A stretch of 5,665 bases of DNA from an uncultured Anaerolineae bacterium. GTDB lineage: Bacteria; Chloroflexota; Anaerolineae; Anaerolineales; Villigracilaceae. Shown piece by piece: positions 1-5,665 of this stretch. Each line of letters opens with the position of its first letter. The stretch's first letter is position 1. Position numbers and translations under genes: made by a program. The notes below the pieces were generated by a model. That model did not search any database, had not been told where the DNA came from, and saw only the letters and a list, made by a program, of their open reading frames with translations. The stretch covers positions 1-5,665 of the forward strand of contig CAIRYE010000328.1 in the NCBI GenBank assembly GCA_903882765.1, given 5' to 3'.

Positions 1-1355
1 TTCGCGTAACTGTCCCGCCGTCTAGCCCTTCTAACGAGATCATAACTGTCCAGCTAAATCCGTACGATTGGACTTCTCCCCTACCGATGCAAAGAATTGG
101 TGATGGAATTTGGCAGATCAACCTATATCAGCCTCTTCCGGTTCTCACAGCCATAGATTTCCGATTTTGCCGCAATTATTCCTGCGAAAGAGGAATCGAA
201 GCGATGGTTTCTGATGGGCAAACCAGAACCATTGATTTTGCCTCCCAAAATAAATATTACGAGAATTCAGTCGCTGAGTGGATGGCCTATAGCGGTCCAC
301 CTCAAATTCCTGAACAAACAGATGTTGTTTCCTCTAAAGATAGTAAATTTATTATGGGTTTAGACCTGAGTGAAAACACTAACTTTTCGGTTGGTAACTC
401 TGCCGTCCCCAACCTTCGACTCCCTGCTAACCTAAAACAAAACACGGTCATTTTTCCGTATACCCATTCTTTTCGGCTCGATCATCCTTCTATGATCCGT
501 TCTCTCTCATCTAACTTACTAGGATTTAATGAGAGCATTTCGAGGGGTCAAAATGCCAAAGCTGCCGGAATCAATGGAATGATCATGGCAAAACTAGTCG
601 CCGCTGATCAGGTACCTGATCAATGGCGAACCCTTGAAATCACCCCTGAGTTTACCGACCATTTATTTGCTCAATATAACAATTTCTTACTGAGCTCGGC
701 GGAATTGGCAAAACGATCTGAGAGCAGCGGTTTGATCATTGATGCTCGGGTACTTTGGCCATTAGTACCCTATTTCGGCGAGGAAGAAAACACGGACTTA
801 CTGAATCGATGGCAAACCTTGATCGGGAATGTTCGCGGTATTTACAATGGGCAGATCTACTTTGTGGTAAATTACTCCAACGAAGGGTTATTTGGCATGC
901 CTGCTTTTGCCGAACAATTTGATGGGTTTCTGATCGATTGGACGGCTGGACTCGCGACTGAGGATGGCACAACGCTCGAAGATATGACGTTAAACGCGTT
1001 CTATATGATGCAAAACGACATTATTCCCTCAGTTCCTACGGGTAAGGCGATCTTGATCGGACTAAACGCGCCATCTACATCCGGAGTTATTTTTGGTTGC
1101 TCCAATAACCATCCCACTAATTGTATGCTCGTGGATTCCCCCGCGTTGGAATTTGGTATCGACACGGAAGGGCAGGCTATGGTGTATAAAGCTATGCTAC
1201 TCGCGATCAACCAACGCGATGATATTGAAGGGTTTTTTAGTCGGGGGTTTGATGGTTCGGTCTTGACGTCAGACGCCTCCTCATCCATTTATGGTAAAGA
1301 AGCTTTTGACCTTCTTTTATATTGGTATCCAAGATGGATGGGTTTATCGCAATAA
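1..1355 (+). CDS. CBM20-like module plus GH113-like TIM-barrel protein, 5' partial
   Basis: The reading frame is open from nt 3 to the TAA at 1353-1355, giving 450 visible residues; the true start lies left of the window, and the ATG at 87 falls inside a domain. Residues 1-70 resemble a starch-binding-type beta module (VTVPP near the start, then PMQRIGDGIWQINL at 28-41 and FRFCRN at 53-58). Residues 110-445 look like a TIM barrel of the GH113 type: YNNFLLSSAELAKRS at 225-239, W270 followed by LIGNVRGIYNG, YFVVNY at 286-291, FDGFLIDW at 306-313, ALEFG at 381-385 and a closing YWYPRW at 440-445. E383 sits where GH113 enzymes carry the nucleophile. The segment that should hold the acid/base (GNEL-like) reads LIIDARVLW (244-252) and has no Glu, so activity is doubtful. 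Cys pairs 56/61 and 366/374 would fit an exported protein. No signal peptide can be seen because the N-terminus is missing. Fold assignment is from remembered family patterns; substrate is unknown. It converges on pepA and shares its terminator. Confidence 0.6.
   Translation, partial: RVTVPPSSPSNEIITVQLNPYDWTSPLPMQRIGDGIWQINLYQPLPVLTAIDFRFCRNYSCERGIEAMVSDGQTRTIDFASQNKYYENSVAEWMAYSGPPQIPEQTDVVSSKDSKFIMGLDLSENTNFSVGNSAVPNLRLPANLKQNTVIFPYTHSFRLDHPSMIRSLSSNLLGFNESISRGQNAKAAGINGMIMAKLVAADQVPDQWRTLEITPEFTDHLFAQYNNFLLSSAELAKRSESSGLIIDARVLWPLVPYFGEEENTDLLNRWQTLIGNVRGIYNGQIYFVVNYSNEGLFGMPAFAEQFDGFLIDWTAGLATEDGTTLEDMTLNAFYMMQNDIIPSVPTGKAILIGLNAPSTSGVIFGCSNNHPTNCMLVDSPALEFGIDTEGQAMVYKAMLLAINQRDDIEGFFSRGFDGSVLTSDASSSIYGKEAFDLLLYWYPRWMGLSQ
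605..622. repeat. 18-bp perfect palindrome inside the glycosidase-like gene
   Basis: TGATCAGGTACCTGATCA equals its own reverse complement over 18 bases. It consists of two TGATCA half-elements around GGTACC, and the symmetry stops at the flanking bases C604 and A623. It codes for the repeated residues DQ-VP-DQ, so coding repetition may be enough to explain it. No function is claimed. Confidence 0.9.
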
Positions 1356-1356
1356 T

Positions 1357-1389
1357 AAAAAAGCTGGCAATTAAATTGCCAGCTTTTTT
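1357..1389. terminator. Bidirectional intrinsic terminator between convergent genes
   Basis: The core stem GCTGGCAA (1363-1370) pairs with TTGCCAGC (1376-1383) across a TTAAA loop. It is extended by six A (1357-1362) facing six T (1384-1389), for a possible 14-bp stem. Both strands therefore read as a GC-rich hairpin followed by a U tract. It starts 2 nt after the stop of the glycosidase-like gene and 11 nt beyond the pepA stop, so it can terminate both converging transcripts. Confidence 0.93.
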
Positions 1390-1399
1390 ATTGGTTTTT

Positions 1400-2809
1400 T
1401 TATAGATTTGTCAAATAATCAACCAGAAGTCTGACTCCAAACCCCATGCCCCCTTTAGGGCAGTAGGGCATGTCCTTTTCCGCCATCATCATTCCGGCGA
1501 TATCTAAGTGCGCCCAGGGTGTTTCGCCAGTAACAAATTGCTGTAAGAATTTTCCGCCAATGATCGTTCCGGCTTTTTTCCCGCCGGAATTTTTAATATC
1601 AGAATCTGTTCCTTTGATCTGTTCAAAGTAATCTTCGTCCAAAGGTAATCTCCACAATCGCTCAAAGGTCCGTTCGCCTGATTCGAAAAGAGCGGTCGCG
1701 AGGGTGTCGTCGTTTGATAATAAGCCAGCTCTTTTGTCACCAAGAGCTACGGCTACTGCGCCGGTGAGGGTAGCGATATCGATCATAGCTTTTGGAGTGA
1801 ATTTTCGTTCAGAATAAGTTAGCGCGTCTGCAAGAACTAAACGCCCTTCAGCATCGGTACTGATAATTTCAATTGTTTTTCCATTCAAAGCGGCCAAAAT
1901 GTCGTCTGGGCGGTAAGCCTTGCTGGAGATCATATTTTCAGCCGCGGCGAGAACGCCGATAACAGGTGAGGCAATTCCTAATTTGGCGGCGGCTACCATC
2001 GCTCCAACAACAACCATTCCACCAGTCTTATCGTATTTCATCGTCACAATATTTTCGGTGCCTTTTAGTGAATAGCCGCCGGTATCCATGGTGAGGGATT
2101 TCCCGATTAGTACAACTGGTTTCTCCGAAGAGGTTGTATTGTGCTCAAGAATGATCAGTCTGCTTGGTGTGTTGGACCCTTTGCCCACAGCCGTGATCGC
2201 CCCGGCGCCCATAGCCTCAAGTTCCTTATCGGTTATGACCGAAAACTTCAAACCGGCTGCAGCGGCGATCTTCTCAACTTTTTCACTGAGGGTTTGAGGA
2301 TTGATCATATTGGGTGGCTCGTGAGAAAGTTCGCGGGCAAGGTTCGTTGCTTCCGCGATGGTTACAGCTCTAAACACGGCATCCTTGATCTCATCCATGG
2401 ATAGTGAAACTTTTTCATCGAGGAGCAAGGTGATCTTTAGCTCAGTTTTTGTTTTAGTCTGGAGATATTTATCAAATTTAAAATTCCCCAACACAATGCC
2501 TTCAACAAAGGCAGTTACCGCTGCCATCGGCGAAATACCAGTTGAGAGAATTGGGGTTATCGTAACGCCACAGTTTTCGAGTTGATGTTTGTTGAGCCAT
2601 TTAACAAATAGACCGCCCGCTCGGCGAAGAATTTCATTTGTGAGTTTTTCTTTTTTACCAATTGAAAGATGGAATTTATTGTCGATATTCGCGATGTCAC
2701 CAACTTCATCGGTTATTTCGTGGGGAGAAGGATTGCCCGTTGCCAAAGTTGGTAGGATCAAAGTACCTTTAAAATCATTTGCCTTAGATACAGAAAAATT
2801 TACACTCAT
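1400..2809 (-). CDS. pepA: Leucyl aminopeptidase, M17 family
   Basis: A cytosolic, probably hexameric, two-metal aminopeptidase that removes N-terminal residues from peptides during peptide turnover. The 469-residue length is normal for the family. Residues 1 to about 150 form the variable N-terminal domain; the catalytic domain follows, opening at NLARELSHEPPNMINP (156-171). Metal ligands K237, D242, D260, D319 and E321 and catalytic K249 and R323 are all present, with exactly the spacing of E. coli PepA K270, D275, D293, D352, E354, K282 and R356. The M17 signature reads STDAEGRL (317-324), with Ser in place of the usual first Asn. The metal loop is slightly unusual: MDTGGYSLK and MKYDKTGG where the family usually has FDSGG(I/V)S(L/I)K and MKYDM-GA. 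The ATG at 2809 is supported by AGGATGG four bases upstream and by a promoter just beyond it. It is a single-gene unit, divergent from comM. E. coli PepA also binds DNA at cer/carAB, but nothing here shows that role. Confidence 0.96.
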   Translation of the reverse strand: MSVNFSVSKANDFKGTLILPTLATGNPSPHEITDEVGDIANIDNKFHLSIGKKEKLTNEILRRAGGLFVKWLNKHQLENCGVTITPILSTGISPMAAVTAFVEGIVLGNFKFDKYLQTKTKTELKITLLLDEKVSLSMDEIKDAVFRAVTIAEATNLARELSHEPPNMINPQTLSEKVEKIAAAAGLKFSVITDKELEAMGAGAITAVGKGSNTPSRLIILEHNTTSSEKPVVLIGKSLTMDTGGYSLKGTENIVTMKYDKTGGMVVVGAMVAAAKLGIASPVIGVLAAAENMISSKAYRPDDILAALNGKTIEIISTDAEGRLVLADALTYSERKFTPKAMIDIATLTGAVAVALGDKRAGLLSNDDTLATALFESGERTFERLWRLPLDEDYFEQIKGTDSDIKNSGGKKAGTIIGGKFLQQFVTGETPWAHLDIAGMMMAEKDMPYCPKGGMGFGVRLLVDYLTNL

Positions 2810-2813
2810 GTTT

Positions 2814-2820
2814 CCATCCT
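2814..2820 (-). promoter_or_regulatory. Shine-Dalgarno of pepA
   Basis: On the minus strand AGGATGG precedes the ATG by four bases (AAAC); its AGGA core lies seven bases from the start. It is a close match to AGGAGG and fixes the pepA start at 2809. Confidence 0.8.
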
Positions 2821-2829
2821 ATCGTTGAT

Positions 2830-2859
2830 TTTATATTTTTTCATGACGGTAATTATCAA
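2830..2859 (-). promoter_or_regulatory. Sigma70-type promoter of pepA
   Basis: Read on the minus strand, TTGATA (2859-2854) and TATAAA (2835-2830) each match five of six consensus bases and are 18 bp apart. Transcription would start near 2823, giving a leader of about 14 nt that just includes the pepA Shine-Dalgarno. The fit of promoter, leader and ribosome site supports the call; there is no experimental evidence. Confidence 0.65.
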
Positions 2860-2890
2860 TCATATCATCACAATAATACACATTTGCCTG

Positions 2891-2896
2891 TAAAAT
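2891..2896 (+). promoter_or_regulatory. Candidate -10 box of comM, possibly leaderless
   Basis: TAAAAT directly follows TG (2889-2890) and ends 6 bp before the comM ATG, so initiation about 7 bp downstream would fall on the A of the start codon. No purine-rich Shine-Dalgarno lies between the box and the ATG. A recognisable -35 is missing (the 2867-2873 region reads AT-rich). An alternative -10, TAATAC at 2874-2879, would give a leader of about 17 nt, also without a Shine-Dalgarno. Confidence 0.35.
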
Positions 2897-2902
2897 TGTA
2901 CT

Positions 2903-4423
2903 ATGTTTGCTAGAATATTTTCCTGCGCGGTGATTGGTATTGATGCTGTTATTGTTGAAGTGGAAGTTGATTTCACCAATGGCTTACCTGGAATAACCAT
3001 CGTTGGGCTTCCAGATACCGCTGTTCAGGAAAGTCGAGAGAGAGTTCAAACTGCCATAAAAAATGCCGGTTTATCCTTTCCTCGCCATCGTATTGTGGTT
3101 AACCTAGCCCCCGCTTCTGTCCGCAAGGAAGGTCCTTATTTTGATCTTCCTATTGCCCTGGGGGTTTTGCTCTTATCCGGGGCGATCTCTATTGAATCTC
3201 TAGCTGAAACAATGGTAATCGGCGAGTTGTCATTGGATGGGAGTGTACGACACGCTCGAGGAGTCCTACCGATGGCAGCCACGGCGCGGTCCCTAGGATA
3301 TAAAAAGATAATTTGCCCAGAGTGTGACGCGGCGGAAGCGTCCTTGATTCCTGATGTAGAAGTAATTCCTGTCTCAAATTTAAAATCTTTATTTGAACAT
3401 CTAACCAGTCAATCGGTGATTCCCGGGTTTATTCCACAAACTGCTATCCATCCCCTTGAAACTGATTTTACCGACTTCGCTGAGGTGAAAGGGCAAGAGC
3501 AAGTGAAGCGTGCTTTGGAAGTGACCGCCGCTGGTGGACATAACATACTAATGACCGGTAGCCCAGGCAGCGGAAAAACTTTGCTTGCCAGAGCCATTCC
3601 CGGAATTTTGCCTGACCTGAGCCTTGAGGAATCATTGGATGTTACCCGCATCTATTCGGTGGCTGATCTGCTGCCAGCTGGCGCGCCCCTGATCACAAAC
3701 CGGCCATTTCGCTCGCCACATCACACCATTAGTCACGCGGGCTTGGTAGGCGGCGGAAATATTCCTCACCCTGGCGAGATCTCGTTGGCTCATCGCGGGG
3801 TTTTGTTTTTGGATGAGTTTCCTGAATTTGGAGCTCGTGTGCTAGAAGTAATGCGGCAGCCGATGGAAGACAAAGTAGTAACAATAAGCAGGGCAAATGG
3901 CACTTTGACCTTTTCCGCGAATTTTCAATTAGTGGCGGCAATGAACCCATGCCCTTGCGGTTATTGGGGAGACCTCCAAAAAAACTGTACTTGTTCGATG
4001 ACTAATATTATGAAATATCAAAAACGAATCTCCGGTCCGATATTAGATCGGATCGATATTCATATCACTGTTCCGAGAGTGGAATACAGCAAACTAACCG
4101 GGGATCGGTTTGGTGAATCTTCCGCCGTGATCAAAAAACGGGTTGAAAACGCTCGAGCGATCCAGCGAGCAAGGTTCAACGACAATAAAATATTATCCAA
4201 TTCGGATATGCGGTTGGCGGAAATTCGGACCCATTGCTCCGTTAATGCTGAAGGGGATCGGTTATTAAAACACGCAATTGACCAGATGAATTTATCAGCG
4301 AGGGGATATCATCGGGTTTTAAAGATCTCTCGTACCATTGCTGATCTCGATGGAAGTGAAATGATTCAAACAAATCATATAGCTGAGGCTTTACAATATC
4401 GCCCAAAAAACATAGGCATTTAG
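2903..4423 (+). CDS. comM: YifB/ComM family AAA+ ATPase (Mg chelatase-like)
   Basis: ComM is a hexameric helicase that drives branch migration when incoming single-stranded DNA is integrated during natural transformation; YifB homologues also occur in bacteria not known to be competent. The 506 residues match the usual length. Residues 1 to about 170 are the Lon/S5-like ChlI N-terminal domain, opening with the typical FSCAVIGIDA and including ASVRKEGPYFDLPIALG (71-87). The AAA+ core has Walker A GSPGSGKT (219-226), FRSPHHTIS (269-277), Walker B VLFLDEF (300-306), sensor 1 AAMNPCPCGY (345-354) and the arginine-bearing SGPILDRID (377-385). Cys 350, 352, 362 and 364 form the CxC...CxC cluster usual in this family. 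The C-terminal Mg-chelatase lid has LSARGYHRVLKISRTIADL (464-482). The ATG at 2903 is the first possible start: an in-frame TAA lies at 2891-2893. There is no Shine-Dalgarno. No other competence gene is visible; the next gene follows after 54 bp on the same strand and could share the transcript. Confidence 0.95.
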   Translation: MFARIFSCAVIGIDAVIVEVEVDFTNGLPGITIVGLPDTAVQESRERVQTAIKNAGLSFPRHRIVVNLAPASVRKEGPYFDLPIALGVLLLSGAISIESLAETMVIGELSLDGSVRHARGVLPMAATARSLGYKKIICPECDAAEASLIPDVEVIPVSNLKSLFEHLTSQSVIPGFIPQTAIHPLETDFTDFAEVKGQEQVKRALEVTAAGGHNILMTGSPGSGKTLLARAIPGILPDLSLEESLDVTRIYSVADLLPAGAPLITNRPFRSPHHTISHAGLVGGGNIPHPGEISLAHRGVLFLDEFPEFGARVLEVMRQPMEDKVVTISRANGTLTFSANFQLVAAMNPCPCGYWGDLQKNCTCSMTNIMKYQKRISGPILDRIDIHITVPRVEYSKLTGDRFGESSAVIKKRVENARAIQRARFNDNKILSNSDMRLAEIRTHCSVNAEGDRLLKHAIDQMNLSARGYHRVLKISRTIADLDGSEMIQTNHIAEALQYRPKNIGI

Positions 4424-4468
4424 AAAACTCCCAACTTTTTTAACCATAAATTTACATTTTTTTATAAC

Positions 4469-4474
4469 AGAGGA
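4469..4474 (+). promoter_or_regulatory. Shine-Dalgarno of the acyl-CoA dehydrogenase
   Basis: AGAGGA lies three bases before the ATG at 4478. The spacing is short but usable. It supports translation from a longer transcript, for example read-through from comM, and fixes the chosen start. Confidence 0.65.
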
Positions 4475-4477
4475 ACG

Positions 4478-5665
4478 ATGGATCTTAACCTTTCTGAAGA
4501 ACAAATGAGTGCCGTACAATCTGTAAAAGAATTTTGTAAAAAAGAAATTGCTCCGCTCATCAAGGATGCTGACCGAAATCAAAGTATGCCTGAGAGTATT
4601 ATCCCAGCGATGGCAAAAATGGGGCTGCTTGGCATTTGTTTTCCCGAAAAATATGGCGGCCAGGGGATGGATTACATTAGCCTAGGATTGGTTTGCGAAG
4701 AGCTTGAGGCAATGGATACTAGTTTGCGAGTCATTATGTCTGTTCATGTTGGGTTGAATGGCATGGGTATTTACCAATGGGGGAATGAATCCCAGAAGTT
4801 GAAGTACCTCAAGCCACTTGCAAAAGGTGAAAAAATTGGTATGTTTGGTCTGACGGAATCCGCGGTAGGCAGTGATGTAGTCAATATGCGCTCGACGGCG
4901 GTTAAAAGCGGGGAAACGTATATTCTCAATGGTGAGAAAATGTGGATATCACTGGCGACAAAGGCCGATACCATTTTGTGGTTTGCTCGCACAAATCCTG
5001 AAAATCCCGATCCACACAAGCAATTATCCGCGTTTATCGTAGAAACGAAGTGGCAGGGGGTTACCCGTGGTGATATTCACAACAAGCTTGGTGTGCGCGC
5101 CGGGTCTACCGGGTGGGTAAATTGCCTGGACGTGATCGTTCCAATTGAAAATCGCTTGGGAAATGAAGGGGAAGGTTTTGAAATTGCTATGTCGTGCTTG
5201 GATAATGGCCGTTACACTGTTGGCTCAGGCGCGGTTGGTTTGATTCGTGCCTCTTTGGATGCCAGCAAAAAATATTGCTTGGATCGAAAGGCCTTTGGGA
5301 AAGAGATCGGGAAGCATCAATTGGTTCAACAAAAACTCGCGACTATGTCGCGAGATTATGAATTGGGGCGCCTGCAATATCTAAAAGTTGGCTGGATGAA
5401 GAACAATGGTTTGCGTAACACGAAAGAAACATCAATGTTAAAGTGGTTTGCCACAGATGCCTCCTTCGCGGCGGCCAATGAAGCGATTCAAATCCATGGC
5501 GCGAATGGTTATTCAGACGAATACGATGTTGAGCGATACATGAGAAACGCGAGAGGTGCCGTCATATATGAAGGCACCAGTGAGATCCACCAATTAATGC
5601 AGGCTGGGTATGTATTGGGTTACCGTAAGGACAAACCTCTGAGGTGTGAATTACCTATCTATCAA
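4478..5665 (+). CDS. Acyl-CoA dehydrogenase, glutaryl-CoA dehydrogenase-like, 3' edge open
   Basis: A cytosolic FAD flavoenzyme that oxidises an acyl-CoA to the 2-enoyl-CoA and passes electrons to electron-transfer flavoprotein. The frame runs 396 codons without a stop, so the C-terminus is cut, but the family length (about 380-400) suggests that only a few residues are missing. The N-terminal helical domain covers about 1-120. The middle beta domain carries FGLTESAVGSD (123-133) and MWIS (155-158), which contact FAD and substrate. The C-terminal helical domain has DRKAFGKEI (269-277), IQIHGANGY (337-345) and the catalytic-base motif YEGTSEIHQL, with E365 as the likely base. R84 in DTSLRVIMSV and E77 align by eye with Arg94 and Glu87 of human glutaryl-CoA dehydrogenase, hinting at a dicarboxylyl-CoA substrate. 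In the FAD signature, V130 replaces the usual small residue. The ATG at 4478 has AGAGGA upstream and an MDLNLSEEQ start typical of the family. It lies 54 bp after comM on the same strand with no terminator between them. Confidence 0.93.
   Translation, partial: MDLNLSEEQMSAVQSVKEFCKKEIAPLIKDADRNQSMPESIIPAMAKMGLLGICFPEKYGGQGMDYISLGLVCEELEAMDTSLRVIMSVHVGLNGMGIYQWGNESQKLKYLKPLAKGEKIGMFGLTESAVGSDVVNMRSTAVKSGETYILNGEKMWISLATKADTILWFARTNPENPDPHKQLSAFIVETKWQGVTRGDIHNKLGVRAGSTGWVNCLDVIVPIENRLGNEGEGFEIAMSCLDNGRYTVGSGAVGLIRASLDASKKYCLDRKAFGKEIGKHQLVQQKLATMSRDYELGRLQYLKVGWMKNNGLRNTKETSMLKWFATDASFAAANEAIQIHGANGYSDEYDVERYMRNARGAVIYEGTSEIHQLMQAGYVLGYRKDKPLRCELPIYQ

Noticed and set aside
736..1288. Minus-strand open frames opposite the glycosidase-like gene (736-972 and 1001-1288)
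   Set aside because: They lie wholly inside a well-supported gene, have no recognisable domain and no supporting start context.
2088..2828. Plus-strand open frames opposite pepA
   Set aside because: They are short antisense frames over a gene with a fully conserved catalytic domain, and their translations match no family I recognise.
3189..3950. Minus-strand open frames opposite comM
   Set aside because: They are shadows of the conserved AAA+ coding frame; the compositions are Leu/Pro/Arg-rich with no domain.
3953..3997. CxC...CxC cluster in comM as an unusual metal-binding insertion
   Set aside because: The CPCG and CTC pair is a normal feature of YifB/ComM proteins at this position after sensor 1.
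4424..4463. Rho-independent terminator after comM, suggested by T runs at 4436-4441 and 4457-4463
   Set aside because: No GC-rich inverted repeat precedes either T run; only weak A/T pairing is possible.
4440..4468. TTAACC-N17-TATAAC as a separate promoter for the acyl-CoA dehydrogenase
   Set aside because: Transcription would start near 4475, after the Shine-Dalgarno at 4469-4474, so promoter and ribosome site contradict each other. The region is AT-rich and such matches are easy to find. Transcription from further upstream is simpler.
4391..5019. Minus-strand open frames at 4391-4582 and 4771-5019
   Set aside because: They overlap the acyl-CoA dehydrogenase, whose frame is open to the window end and carries all family motifs; the minus-strand translations resemble nothing.

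Overview
The window looks like bacterial chromosome, with dense coding and GC in the mid-40s by eye. The best guess for the source is an Anaerolineae-like member of the Chloroflexota. This rests on the style of the first gene (a CBM20-like beta module joined to a GH113-like TIM barrel) and on the C-terminus of the acyl-CoA dehydrogenase. It is inference from remembered family resemblance, not a search result. I see no mobile element, CRISPR array, rRNA or tRNA.

Layout: (1) 1-1355, plus strand: the 3' part of a probable exported carbohydrate-active protein, open at the left edge. (2) 1357-1389: a strong symmetric hairpin flanked by A and T tracts, serving as a shared terminator for two convergent genes. 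(3) 1400-2809, minus strand: a complete M17 leucyl aminopeptidase (pepA) with all catalytic and metal-binding residues. (4) 2810-2902: a 93-bp divergent intergenic region with a good sigma70-type promoter and Shine-Dalgarno for pepA, and a possible leaderless start for comM. (5) 2903-4423, plus strand: a complete YifB/ComM-type AAA+ ATPase. (6) 4424-4477: a short AT-rich gap with no terminator that I can see. (7) 4478-5665, plus strand: an acyl-CoA dehydrogenase of 396 codons with no stop before the right edge, nearly complete, and resembling the glutaryl-CoA dehydrogenase branch.

The genes do not form an obvious pathway. pepA recycles peptides, comM processes branched DNA during uptake and recombination, and the acyl-CoA dehydrogenase serves acyl-CoA oxidation. 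comM and the dehydrogenase may be co-transcribed, since the gap is 54 bp on the same strand. I found no convincing undescribed system. The points most worth a second look are the apparent loss of the acid/base glutamate in the GH113-like protein, the missing Shine-Dalgarno of comM with a -10 box placed for a leaderless transcript, and the dicarboxylyl-CoA-type residues in the dehydrogenase.
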